Positions 14,179 through 22,186 of a stretch of 23,612 nt of DNA are shown here, in pieces. The notes under the pieces were generated by a model that saw only the letters and a program-made list of their open reading frames with translations, was not told the DNA's origin and ran no database searches. Within the stretch, counting starts at the first letter, position 1. Each line of letters starts with the position of its first letter. The DNA comes from an uncultured Eubacteriales bacterium (GTDB taxonomy: Bacteria > Bacillota > Clostridia > Oscillospirales > Acutalibacteraceae): positions 1-23,612 of the forward strand of contig ONEU01000035.1 in assembly GCA_900316925.1 (NCBI GenBank). Reading direction: 5' to 3'. Both the position numbers and the translations under genes were made by a program.

Positions 14179-16089
14179 TTATGGACGCGTAACCTTCACA
14201 AAAAGGTGCTTTTCGGCTACCTTGCCGGCGGAATCCTTCACACGGATCATCACTTCATAATCGGTAGCGGCGACAGGTGTGTAGGATGCCGAGGTATCGC
14301 TGCTGTAACCCTTGATGGTGTACCAGCCATCAGAACCGGCCTTGCGGCAGTAATACGCATATTGGTAACTGCCTGTACCGCCGGCTGCCTTGCCGTAAAG
14401 CTGCATAGAGGTACCCTTCCCGATGGTGCTCCTCTCCACAGACGACTGGTTGCGGAGCGTATGGAACACATTTACCGTAAAGTACTTCTTGGCTACCACT
14501 CCGGTGGCGTCCTTTACATGAATGGCAACATCGTAGCTTGTGGCGGCCTTGGGTATGTACTCCATCACCGCGTCATCACTGAAACGCTTGATGGCAAACC
14601 AGGATGAAGTATCGCTCTTTTTGCAGAAATACGCATACTGGTAACTGCCCGTACCTCCGGAAGCAGCCGCTGTCATCCTGATCGGTTCACCGTAGGTCAG
14701 GTTGAGGGAGGCAATCTTTGAATGGTTCACCAGCGGCGGATTGACCGTGAGACGCAGCTCCTTCTCCTGCACCCTGCCCTTGCTGTCCTTCACACGCACC
14801 ATAAATACATAGTCCGTAGCGGCAACGGGAGTGTATGTCACCGACGTACTGGTGCTGTAATTCTTGATCGTGTACCAGCCCGTTGAGGATGCCTTGCGGC
14901 AGTAATACGCATACTGATAGTTTCCGGAGCCGCCGACGGCTGCCCCCATCACCTTCACCTTGCTGTGCAGGGTAATGGCATTCTTGTTCAGTCTCGACTC
15001 GTTGATCAGGTCAATGACCGTCAGTATCATTTCTTTATCGGCCTTCTTGCCGGACTGGGAATCCGTGACGGTAACACGGAAGACGTATCTGCCGGACTCC
15101 TTCGGCGTATAGCTGAACGTCTTGGCTGTCGTACCGCTTTTCAGCGTCACCCAGTTCTGATCGGAATACTTCCGGTAGGAATAGGTGTACTGGTAGCTGC
15201 CGGAACCGCCGGTGGATGCCGCCTGGATGGTCACGCTCTTGCCGAGCCCGATCCTTGTACTGCTCAAGGAGGATTGATTTTCCAACTGGGCATCGTTCAG
15301 GTGCCTGGCATAATCCAGTGCCACCCATCCGGTGACCCCATTGTAAGTAATATACCCCCAGGTATAGCCGTCAGCCTGCCTGGTTGAACTGACACTCACC
15401 ACAGTCCCGTTGAGCAGACAACCTTTGATGCCGTAAGAGAGACCGGCACCCGAACGGATATTGACACCGTCCTGGGCTGTGATCTGCCAGAGGGAATCGT
15501 CGGAAACCGGGCGCTTGGATGACAGGTCGGGACTCTGGACATACCAGTAGGCTTCGATGCCGCTGACGCTCACCAGCGCCTGAGATGCCCTGATTCTGCC
15601 GGCGGGAACGCTGTTGGCAGGATCGGCACAATAGAACACGCCGTCGGTATAGTCGGTGAGCAGGATGGCATGGGGATGGTCGTAGTCGTAGGCCACAATT
15701 CCCTCCGGATGCTTCTGAAGCACCTGGATCAGCTCACTCGCCGAGGCTTTCGGATTCTTTGTCTTTTCAAAGGATACGGTAAAGTTTTTATATGAATAGT
15801 AGTTATACATCCCCAGAGCTTCGTTCCACACCAGCGGACGCATGGAACTCTCCGTAATGTCCGACCAGCCGGTGTCGCCGAGCAGCAGTGCGGCCCGGCG
15901 CAGCATCATCACGTTGGAACTGAGGGTACAGGTATATGAAGTCAATTGTTTCTGAAAAACGGACGGATCATTGATATCCACAATCGCAGCAGCGTCGGCT
16001 TCCATGACAGCTGACGGCAGAGCAATCGCAGCCGAAAGCGTAAGCATACTGACCAGAAGTATCGTAAGAAGCCTTTTGAGTTTATTCAA
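14179..16089 (-). CDS. Secreted papain/C39-like peptidase-like protein with SH3b and four Tyr-rich repeats
   Basis: The 636-residue product has a signal peptide (about 1-34, cleaved near AAAIVD). The N-terminal domain (about 35-185) looks like a papain/C39-type cysteine peptidase: Cys54 in SYTCTLSSN, His140 in PHAILLTDY, Asp156 in CADPANS. A bacterial SH3b domain follows (about 205-264, VNIRSGAG and GVTGWVALD), suggesting binding to cell wall. Then come four repeats of about 88 residues (271-359, 363-450, 453-541, 546-634), each with GG(S/T)GxYQYxY, a Trp near the middle, YTP and a final (V/I)xVKD. They look like beta-sandwich modules. The start codon is TTG (16087-16089), chosen because AGGAGG lies seven bases upstream. 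It is paralogous to the next gene but has its own promoter and terminator. Substrate unknown; activity is inferred. Confidence 0.78.
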   Translation of the reverse strand: MNKLKRLLTILLVSMLTLSAAIALPSAVMEADAAAIVDINDPSVFQKQLTSYTCTLSSNVMMLRRAALLLGDTGWSDITESSMRPLVWNEALGMYNYYSYKNFTVSFEKTKNPKASASELIQVLQKHPEGIVAYDYDHPHAILLTDYTDGVFYCADPANSVPAGRIRASQALVSVSGIEAYWYVQSPDLSSKRPVSDDSLWQITAQDGVNIRSGAGLSYGIKGCLLNGTVVSVSSTRQADGYTWGYITYNGVTGWVALDYARHLNDAQLENQSSLSSTRIGLGKSVTIQAASTGGSGSYQYTYSYRKYSDQNWVTLKSGTTAKTFSYTPKESGRYVFRVTVTDSQSGKKADKEMILTVIDLINESRLNKNAITLHSKVKVMGAAVGGSGNYQYAYYCRKASSTGWYTIKNYSTSTSVTYTPVAATDYVFMVRVKDSKGRVQEKELRLTVNPPLVNHSKIASLNLTYGEPIRMTAAASGGTGSYQYAYFCKKSDTSSWFAIKRFSDDAVMEYIPKAATSYDVAIHVKDATGVVAKKYFTVNVFHTLRNQSSVERSTIGKGTSMQLYGKAAGGTGSYQYAYYCRKAGSDGWYTIKGYSSDTSASYTPVAATDYEVMIRVKDSAGKVAEKHLFVKVTRP

Positions 16090-16121
16090 GATAATACCTC
16101 CTAAAAAGTGTTGATATCTGT

Positions 16122-16150
16122 ATTGTAATCGTATTTTCCTGTTTTTTCAA
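16122..16150 (-). promoter_or_regulatory. Promoter of the SH3b-containing peptidase-like gene
   Basis: TTGAAA (16145-16150) and TACAAT (16122-16127) with a 17-base spacer on the minus strand. The upstream paralog has the same -35 and -10 words. The start near 16115 leaves a leader of about 26 bases. Confidence 0.75.
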
Positions 16151-16183
16151 GTCCTTTTTCCATTTTTCCACAAAGCTTTCACA

Positions 16184-16219
16184 GAAAAACAGGACCGTCC
16201 CTTGATCGGAACAGTCCTG
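16184..16219 (-). terminator. Strong terminator of the second peptidase-like gene
   Basis: On the minus strand CAGGACTGTTCC and GGGACGGTCCTG form a 12-bp stem with G-U pairs (16190-16219) around a 6-base loop, followed by TTTTT. It separates the two paralogs. Confidence 0.92.
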
Positions 16220-16230
16220 CACCACATTCT

Positions 16231-17928
16231 TTATTTTTCTACCTTGAGTGTCAGAATTTTTTCGGACACTTTGCCGGAGGAATCCCTTACACGGGTCAGC
16301 ACCTCATATTGTGTGGCTGCCACCGGTTTATAAATACCTGTATTACGCTGGTCAAAGGATTTGATGGTGTACCAACCGGTCGTACCGGCCTTGCGGCAGT
16401 AGAAAGCATACTCGTTATTTCCCACACCGCCGGATGAAAGACCGTAGATCATCAGATTGGAGCCCTTGTGGATGGTCTCAGCAGAAAGGATGCAGCGGTT
16501 CTCCAGAGGAGATGCTACCTTCACGCGGAAGCTCTTCTCCGAAACGGTGCCGAAGGAATCCTTTACACGGACAATGACCTCATAATCGTCTGCAAATGCG
16601 GGGGTATAGGAAGCGGCGGTATCCTCGCTGTAAAGCTTGATGATGTACCATCCCTTGGAGCCGACTCTACGGCAATAGTAAGCATACTGATAATCACCTG
16701 TTCCTCCGACTGCCGCACCTCTCAGCTGCAGCGGCTCACCGTAGGCAACCGTAGTGGAACCGATCCTGGAACGGTTCGTCAGAGGCTTGTTGACCGTGAG
16801 CTTCAGAAGCTTCTCGGCAACCCTGCCGCGACGGTCCCTCACCCTTACCATGAAATCATATTCCGTGGCGGCAACGGGAGTGTATTCCACCGTGCTGACA
16901 CTGCTGTAATCACGGATGGTCAGCCAGCCGTTAGAAGAGGCTTTTCTGCAATAGAACGCATACTGCTCACCGCCTGCTCCGCCAACGGCAGAGCCATTGA
17001 CCTTCACCGACTGACGCTGGATAATGGTCGTGTCGGAAAGAGTGGACGTATTCTGCAGCTTATCATAAACCTGGAGTGTCAGACCCAGACGGGAAACAGT
17101 CTCTGTTTTGGTATCGCGGGTCTGCACGATGAAGTGATACAGACCTGCCTCTACAGGTGTATAGGAGATCCGCTGATTGCTGCCAAAGCTCTGCAGCTCT
17201 GTCTTTTTGCCGGTGGATACCTGCTCACAGGAAACCGCATATTCATACGCACCTGACCCGCCGGATGCCTCCGCATTCACGGTAATGCTCTGACCGGTGA
17301 GGATCTCATATTCGCTGAGAGAGGAGCGGTTTGCCAGGGGAGCATACTTTTCTTCCACGGACAGCACTGCATTTTCAATATACCAGTAGGCTTCAATGTT
17401 GTTGACATTGACAAGGGCCTTGGATGCGGTGATCCTGCCGGATGCCACATTATTGGCAGGCTCTGCACAATAGAAGACACCGTCCGTATAGTCGGTGAGC
17501 AGGATGGCATGGGGATAGTCGTAATCGTAAGCAACAATGCCCTCAGGATGTCTGCTGAGCAGTTCCTTCAGTTCAGAAGCGGAAGAATAGGGATTGCGGG
17601 TCTTGCCGAAGCACACACGGAACCCGTTATAGCTGTAATCGAAATGCATTCCGCAGCCCTCTACCCAGAGTGTGGGACGGACGGCAGCTTCGGTCACGTT
17701 TCTCCAGTCGCTGTCACCACGCAGCATGGAAGCTCTGCGAAGCATCATCGCATTGGCACAAAGGGTGCAGGTGTATCTTCCCTGCTGCTTGAGAAAGGCG
17801 GACGAGTCATTCAGTTCTTCGAGTGTTGCTGCCTGTGCATCAACCTGTGCTGCGGGAAGACTTCCCAATGCAACCATGCTGAGCATACCAAGCATCACGG
17901 TGAGTACGAGCTTTTTGAACGTTTTCAC
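16231..17928 (-). CDS. Secreted papain/C39-like peptidase-like protein with four Tyr-rich repeats, no SH3b
   Basis: This 565-residue paralog of the next gene has a signal peptide (about 1-34, QAATLEE), the peptidase-like domain (about 35-185) with Cys54 in RYTCTLCANA and His140 in YPHAILLTDY, but Glu156 where the sister has Asp (CAEPANN). The SH3b domain is absent: residue about 186 leads straight into the repeats. Four repeats follow (about 200-287, 291-380, 383-471, 475-563), with the same YAFYCRKA, GW(Y/L)TI and YTPVAAT words; the first is the most divergent. The start is GTG (17926-17928), with GGAGG nine bases upstream. It is preceded by a promoter in a region with repeated TGTTACAA words and lies next to spoIIIAH. 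A role in wall or surface remodelling is inference. Confidence 0.78.
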   Translation of the reverse strand: MKTFKKLVLTVMLGMLSMVALGSLPAAQVDAQAATLEELNDSSAFLKQQGRYTCTLCANAMMLRRASMLRGDSDWRNVTEAAVRPTLWVEGCGMHFDYSYNGFRVCFGKTRNPYSSASELKELLSRHPEGIVAYDYDYPHAILLTDYTDGVFYCAEPANNVASGRITASKALVNVNNIEAYWYIENAVLSVEEKYAPLANRSSLSEYEILTGQSITVNAEASGGSGAYEYAVSCEQVSTGKKTELQSFGSNQRISYTPVEAGLYHFIVQTRDTKTETVSRLGLTLQVYDKLQNTSTLSDTTIIQRQSVKVNGSAVGGAGGEQYAFYCRKASSNGWLTIRDYSSVSTVEYTPVAATEYDFMVRVRDRRGRVAEKLLKLTVNKPLTNRSRIGSTTVAYGEPLQLRGAAVGGTGDYQYAYYCRRVGSKGWYIIKLYSEDTAASYTPAFADDYEVIVRVKDSFGTVSEKSFRVKVASPLENRCILSAETIHKGSNLMIYGLSSGGVGNNEYAFYCRKAGTTGWYTIKSFDQRNTGIYKPVAATQYEVLTRVRDSSGKVSEKILTLKVEK

Positions 17929-17969
17929 TTTCCTTTACCTCCGTTTTCATCTTCCATTACCGTTTTGTT

Positions 17970-18030
17970 ATCTTTGTAACATTTTTTTCATTTCCTTAAC
18001 AGATTGTAACAGGTTTTTTTTATTTTTCAA
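17970..18030 (-). promoter_or_regulatory. Promoter and direct repeats before the second peptidase-like gene
   Basis: TTGAAA (18025-18030) and TACAAT (18003-18008), 16 bases apart, form a promoter with an extended TGT before the -10. The word TGTTACAA appears here (18004-18011) and again 30 bases downstream (17974-17981), with TGTTAA and ATAACA near them. The 30-base spacing, about three helical turns, and the position downstream of the -10 suggest an operator, which is inference. Confidence 0.6.
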
Positions 18031-18116
18031 GACCTTTGGACATATTTCATAACTTCCATACAGTAAATTTGGCGTTTCTTTCAGAAAACTATGTCATTTT
18101 CCCCATAAAATAGCCC

Positions 18117-18743
18117 TTAATATGATGCAATTGTAATATTCTCAAAGGAAATCCCCGCCTGACGGTTCACGATATCCTTCACGGTGATTGCCGTGGCGTC
18201 GTTGAGCTCCTCTTTCGTCAGGATCACCGTGCACCGTCCGTTATTGATCGATACGATGCAGTCTTCAAAGCCCTTGGTTCTGATCTCCGCTTCTATATCG
18301 GCCTGCTTTTTGAAGACCTCCGCCAGTTCCTGAGCGGCTTTCACGGCTTCATTCTTCGTATTCTCCGAACCGTCTGCGGCTTCGGCAAGCTCCGTCAGGT
18401 CCTCCATGGTTTTCTCCTGCAGCTGCTCCCGCTTGCTTCTCTCCGATCCAAAAAACTCCCGCTGTTCCTGTGTCAGGGTGCTGCTTGTCTCAGAAACGTC
18501 AGAAACGGTACTGCTCTCTTCCGCAGTCGATCCGCCGCTCTCCTGCTCCAAGGACGCCTCCTCACCGGAGATCTCCGTATTGACGTATGTTGTCTTGCCA
18601 AGCTGCTTCTCCGCAACAGAGCTTTCCGGACTGTCCGTCACCGCTACGGGACGCGCACCCGAAAACTGCCAGTTGAGATAAACCGCCGCTCCCAGTGCAG
18701 CGACTAATGCTCCGATCACCAGTTGTCTTTTTCCGAATGTCAT
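18117..18743 (-). CDS. spoIIIAH: Stage III sporulation protein AH
   Basis: SpoIIIAH lies in the mother-cell membrane and pairs with SpoIIQ of the forespore to form the channel that feeds the engulfed spore. The 208-residue product has an N-terminal membrane helix (about 8-25), a long Ser/Glu-rich linker (about 35-100), a helical stretch (REFFGSERSKREQLQEKTMED) and the C-terminal ring-building domain, a YscJ/FliF-like fold (FEDCIVSINNGRCTVIL, ATAITVKDIVNRQAGIS). The start is the second of two near ATGs (18741-18743): AGGAGG lies nine bases before it but abuts the first. It is the last gene of the operon; no clear terminator follows. Confidence 0.9.
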   Translation of the reverse strand: MTFGKRQLVIGALVAALGAAVYLNWQFSGARPVAVTDSPESSVAEKQLGKTTYVNTEISGEEASLEQESGGSTAEESSTVSDVSETSSTLTQEQREFFGSERSKREQLQEKTMEDLTELAEAADGSENTKNEAVKAAQELAEVFKKQADIEAEIRTKGFEDCIVSINNGRCTVILTKEELNDATAITVKDIVNRQAGISFENITIASY

Positions 18744-18765
18744 AGTATCCATCCTCCTGTAAGCA

Positions 18766-19347
18766 TTATAGTGTCCCCTTGGTTACACAGATATGTGACG
18801 ACGAAATATTCAGCGCTGCCGAGACTGCCTCGGTGATCCGCTTTCGCACCTGTTCATCATCACCTCCCTCACATACCACCAGTACTCCCCGCACCAACGG
18901 CATCATTTCTCCGATCCGCACCGCCTGCTCCGAACCGTCCTTGCTCCTGATGGTAATCAGGGAGCGCTTCTCGGTAGTCTGTTTATCAGCATTTTCATCA
19001 GCGCTGTTCCTGCGGGAACTTTCCCGCTGCTGGAGGTCGTTGTCAGAGGCATACAGGCTCCTCACCGTACCATCCATGGTCAGCATGATCTTTGTTTTGC
19101 CTGCCCCCTTGATACTGGCTACCATATTGCCCAGTTCCTCGCTCAGCGCCTGACGGTACTCCTCCACCGGAACGCTCCCGGCAGATATCGGACTGCTGTC
19201 GGCGGAGGAGGCACTTTCCGGCTTCTTCCATACCGAGGACAGAAAGATCAGGCTGATTCCCACGATCCCAGCCGCCACCAGTAGTTTCAACAGCCGGTCT
19301 TTCTTCGGCACCGCCCGCTGTACAGATGCTTGTTCCGAATCACTCAT
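18766..19347 (-). CDS. spoIIIAG: Stage III sporulation protein AG
   Basis: SpoIIIAG forms the large ring of the mother-cell side of the SpoIIIA-SpoIIQ complex. The 193-residue product has one membrane helix near the N terminus (about 19-39), a low-complexity Ser-rich linker, and a ring-building domain (MVASIKGAGKTKIMLTMDG, then RGVLVVCEGGDDEQVRKRI and SSSHICVTKG). I start it at the ATG of 19345-19347 because GGAGGG lies upstream; the frame is open for 17 more codons, but those overlap the spoIIIAF end. The gap to spoIIIAH is 22 bases. Confidence 0.9.
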   Translation of the reverse strand: MSDSEQASVQRAVPKKDRLLKLLVAAGIVGISLIFLSSVWKKPESASSADSSPISAGSVPVEEYRQALSEELGNMVASIKGAGKTKIMLTMDGTVRSLYASDNDLQQRESSRRNSADENADKQTTEKRSLITIRSKDGSEQAVRIGEMMPLVRGVLVVCEGGDDEQVRKRITEAVSAALNISSSHICVTKGTL

Positions 19348-19373
19348 CCTACCCTCCTGCTTTCTCTCTGCGG

Positions 19374-19844
19374 TTATGTCGTGATGATGGTGCGGCATGG
19401 TATCCCCAGGTCATTTTTGACCAGAGCCGCTGCTTCCGCGGCACGATTGGCCTGGATACGCCGTATGCTCAGCTCCGCTGTTATCATGGTTATGCGCTGT
19501 TCCCCGTCAATATCCGTCTTCACGCGTATCTCCGCCGGTTCGATCCCCTCCCCGGCCAGTTTCTCCCGGATCAGTCGGCAGACCGCGTCCTCCACATACT
19601 TCTGACGGCTTTCCGACAAACTGTCGGTCAGACTGATCTCTGACACCTCCGACGGTATCGACAGGGAACGGGCTGCCTCCGACAGCACGTTTCCCAACGG
19701 CAGGATCACAACACACAGCAGCAGCGCCCCCAGCACAAAACGTATATTCTTCTCAAGACGGGTGTTGGACGCAAGCATTTCCACTATCGTTGCCACCACC
19801 CCACAGGTACATACCCCCAACGCCCATCTTCCCGCTTCACCCAT
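19374..19844 (-). CDS. spoIIIAF: Stage III sporulation protein AF
   Basis: The 156-residue product has two membrane helices (about 7-24 and 35-52) followed by a soluble C-terminal domain (LSESRQKYVEDAVCRLIREK, then IRVKTDIDGEQRI and IRRIQANRAAEAAALVKND), the usual SpoIIIAF plan; the soluble domain has a YscJ/FliF-like fold in known relatives. The start is the ATG at 19842-19844 (MGEAGRWALG), with AGGAGGG six bases upstream; the open frame extends far upstream but only through spoIIIAE in another frame. It lies 14 bases after spoIIIAE. Confidence 0.88.
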   Translation of the reverse strand: MGEAGRWALGVCTCGVVATIVEMLASNTRLEKNIRFVLGALLLCVVILPLGNVLSEAARSLSIPSEVSEISLTDSLSESRQKYVEDAVCRLIREKLAGEGIEPAEIRVKTDIDGEQRITMITAELSIRRIQANRAAEAAALVKNDLGIPCRTIITT

Positions 19845-19858
19845 ACACTCCCTCCTGT

Positions 19859-21013
19859 TCAGACGCCACGTCCGGCAAGCAATAGCATCACCGTGGAGAT
19901 GATAAATACCGTCAGCACACACAGCACCAATGCGGTGAGCATCCCAGCGGTTTTTGAGATGGACTTGAAGAGCCCTGTCATTTGTGACAGCCCCAGAACC
20001 TCCGCAAAGGAGGATAAGACAAACGTTGAAAACTGCCACACAATACACTCCAACAGCACCGGCAGCACCAGAAAACCGACAGCGATAATAACAAAGACAC
20101 CCGCACCGGAGCGCAGCAGCTCCAGACTGCCATTGAATGTGGTAAGTGCGTCACCGAGCACATTGCCTACCACCGGAACAAACGAGCCTACCGCAAACCG
20201 CAGCGCCCTTCGGCTGACATTATCCATAGAGGAAGTGATGAGTGTCTTGAGAGACATCACCGTTACAAAAACGGACATCACAAAGGTCAGGATCCACTTC
20301 GCGATCTTGTATACGGATTCGCACAGAGCGGAAAACCGCAGACCCGGAGAGAGCGCACCGCTGACGGACAGCGCCAGAAAGACATTGATTAACGGAACAA
20401 CCAGTCCCGATGCCGCCAACGACACAAGATTTCCCACCGTCATCATGGTCTGATAGTAGGAAGCTCCCGTCACCTCCTTGCCGGAGGTCAGAAGCAGTCC
20501 TGTGAGGATGGGAACATAAAACAGAACAAATCCCGCAGCTCCCCGTATCATCTCCGCCGCTTTCGCAACCGTTGCACAAAGCGGTACCACAATGGCCGTG
20601 CACACACACAAGCCGCCGATCGCGTTCTGTACCGGCTGCAGCCGCTGATCCGACAGCCGCATGGAAAATCCCTCTGTCATGGCACAGAGAAGCATGATCC
20701 CCATACACACGGCAAAACCGCAGAGAGAGGTCCTGCTGCAGTTTCCCAGGATCACCAGCGACTGTGCCAGGACGCTGCCCGTATCCAGAGAGGACAGGGA
20801 TCCACTGTCAAGAGACGTGATTCCCACAGCAGACAGACTTTCCCGTGTCTCGGCCGGCAGGGCATCCATCAGTCTTTCCACGTCCGCATCCTCCATCTGC
20901 TGCCGGTAAAGCTCCTGTTCCTCCGCCGATACCCGCAGTCCGCCGGCACACAGGCACAACAGCAGACAAAGCAGAAAAACAGCCGCCCGGAAGCCTTTCC
21001 TCATATTCACCAC
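19859..21013 (-). CDS. spoIIIAE: Stage III sporulation protein AE
   Basis: SpoIIIAE is the large polytopic membrane subunit of the SpoIIIA complex. The 384-residue product has a signal-like N terminus (about 5-30, ending VSAEEQ), an extracytoplasmic stretch, and about seven hydrophobic segments. The conserved blocks FYVPILTGLLLTSGKEVTGA, LKTLITSSMDNVSRRALRFA and FVPVVGNVLGDAL are present. The first possible start is GTG at 21011-21013, six bases after AAAGGA; an in-frame ATG at 21002-21004 is the alternative. The gap to spoIIIAD is 3 bases, so coupling is likely. Confidence 0.92.
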   Translation of the reverse strand: MVNMRKGFRAAVFLLCLLLCLCAGGLRVSAEEQELYRQQMEDADVERLMDALPAETRESLSAVGITSLDSGSLSSLDTGSVLAQSLVILGNCSRTSLCGFAVCMGIMLLCAMTEGFSMRLSDQRLQPVQNAIGGLCVCTAIVVPLCATVAKAAEMIRGAAGFVLFYVPILTGLLLTSGKEVTGASYYQTMMTVGNLVSLAASGLVVPLINVFLALSVSGALSPGLRFSALCESVYKIAKWILTFVMSVFVTVMSLKTLITSSMDNVSRRALRFAVGSFVPVVGNVLGDALTTFNGSLELLRSGAGVFVIIAVGFLVLPVLLECIVWQFSTFVLSSFAEVLGLSQMTGLFKSISKTAGMLTALVLCVLTVFIISTVMLLLAGRGV

Positions 21014-21016
21014 TTC

Positions 21017-21409
21017 TTATCCTTTTGTCAGAAGCTCCGCCGCTGTGTGCAGAATCCCCTTCAGCAGCGGCAGGGCAATGATCAGCATGGACAGCTTCGC
21101 GGCCAGTTCCACCTTGGAAGCCAATGCTGTCTGTCCGGCATCCCGGCAGGCATCCGAAGTAAACTGGCACACAAAGCATACTCCCAGTGTCTTGAGCAGT
21201 ACTGCGCCGTAGGAACCGTCAAGTCCCGCCTGTGAAAGCAGACTGCGGATCTCCTGCAGCTCCGGCGACAGGTGTGACAGCAGCTCCAGCAATATGACAG
21301 CGCCCGCTGCAACGGCAATCACAACGGAGGTTTCGGGAGCATATTTTCTCAGAGCTACTGCACTGAAGGCGGCCGTCAGCGCAAGCGCCAGTATCCCTGT
21401 CAGCTCCAT
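21017..21409 (-). CDS. spoIIIAD: Stage III sporulation protein AD
   Basis: The 130-residue product is a small membrane protein with hydrophobic segments at about 3-20, 27-43, 70-82 and 100-120. The region YGAVLLKTLGVCFVCQFTSD, followed by ACRDAGQTALASKVELAAK, is the signature of SpoIIIAD. The start is the ATG at 21407-21409 (MELTGILALAL); it lies one base after the stop of spoIIIAC and has no good ribosome binding site of its own, which points to translational coupling. Its own stop is 3 bases before the spoIIIAE GTG. Confidence 0.9.
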   Translation of the reverse strand: MELTGILALALTAAFSAVALRKYAPETSVVIAVAAGAVILLELLSHLSPELQEIRSLLSQAGLDGSYGAVLLKTLGVCFVCQFTSDACRDAGQTALASKVELAAKLSMLIIALPLLKGILHTAAELLTKG

Positions 21410-21410
21410 C

Positions 21411-21605
21411 TCAGAAGCCAAACAGGCTCTCGATCGTGGTAAACAGCTCGGCAATCTGCTGTACAAGCATGAGCAGAACCACGATCAGGCCGGCAAGGGT
21501 GGTCATCATGGCCTGCTCTTCACGCCCCGACCGTGTAAGCACCAGGCTCAGTACCGCCACAATGATGCCGATAGCGGCTATCTTAAAAATAAAACTCACA
21601 TTCAT
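21411..21605 (-). CDS. spoIIIAC: Stage III sporulation protein AC
   Basis: The 64-residue product has two membrane helices (about 5-22 and 35-52) and aligns by eye with Bacillus SpoIIIAC of 68 residues: FIFKIAAIGIIVAVL near the start and LAGLIVVLLMLVQQIAELF near the end. I chose the ATG at 21603-21605 because that length fits the family and a GGTG-AAAAGA stretch is upstream; 21 more in-frame codons exist upstream up to an ATG at 21668 but look unlike the family. The gap from spoIIIAB is then 64 bases. Confidence 0.88.
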   Translation of the reverse strand: MNVSFIFKIAAIGIIVAVLSLVLTRSGREEQAMMTTLAGLIVVLLMLVQQIAELFTTIESLFGF

Positions 21606-21669
21606 TCTTTTCACCACATCAGTCATAAACCGTCTGTTCTGAGAGCCGTCCGCACCATGACAATCCATT

Positions 21670-22170
21670 TCAGATCAGCAGCACCGCTGTGAGGACGCCG
21701 CCGAACATTCCTACTACCCGGTATAATCGGCGTTTGGTTTTCATTTCCTCCCGCAGTCGGTCGAGACGCTGCCATACAAGCTCGCTGTGAAGTGACAGCT
21801 TGTTCAGTTCACCGCTGATATTGCTGCTGCCGAAGTGATCGCCGAAATAACACAATAGCTCCCGGTCGTTTTTATCCGGAATATGCACCTCCACAGCCGT
21901 TCGCCAGGCATTTTCCAGTTGACAGCCACCGTTGAGCAGCCGCAGACAATCCTTGAATACCGGACGCAGCAGCGGCATCGTCCCCGGCATGGTCAACAGT
22001 TCCCGGATCCCGGAGGCCGTATAGCCGATCTCCGACTGCGCCTGGTTCAGAAACATGGCATACTGCTCCAGCAGTTTGACCCTGTCCCGCAGTTTCCCGG
22101 AGGCGTACAGCCCTGCCAGCGTCCCGCAGACTACCAACAGCAATCCGCCGAACAGCTTCACAATCTCCAT
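21670..22170 (-). CDS. spoIIIAB: Stage III sporulation protein AB
   Basis: The 166-residue product has an N-terminal membrane helix (about 5-22), a helical cytoplasmic domain (LEQYAMFLNQAQSEIGYTAS, ELLCYFGDHFGSSNISGELN) and a C-terminal hydrophobic end (VVGMFGGVLTAVLLI). This plan resembles SpoIIIAB and type II secretion GspF-like proteins, and it is thought to work with the SpoIIIAA ATPase. The ATG at 22168-22170 has AGAGGTG upstream. The gap after spoIIIAA is 16 bases. Confidence 0.92.
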   Translation of the reverse strand: MEIVKLFGGLLLVVCGTLAGLYASGKLRDRVKLLEQYAMFLNQAQSEIGYTASGIRELLTMPGTMPLLRPVFKDCLRLLNGGCQLENAWRTAVEVHIPDKNDRELLCYFGDHFGSSNISGELNKLSLHSELVWQRLDRLREEMKTKRRLYRVVGMFGGVLTAVLLI

Positions 22171-22186
22171 TTTTTCACCTCTTTCT

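Noticed and set aside
16468..17256. Plus-strand open frame of 262 codons
   Set aside because: Antisense to the repeats of the peptidase-like paralog; its own repetitive look simply mirrors those repeats.
14179..17928. DNA tandem repeats or a CRISPR-like array in the peptidase-like genes
   Set aside because: The periodicity of about 265 bases is a protein-domain repeat with diverged codons, not short identical DNA repeats with spacers.
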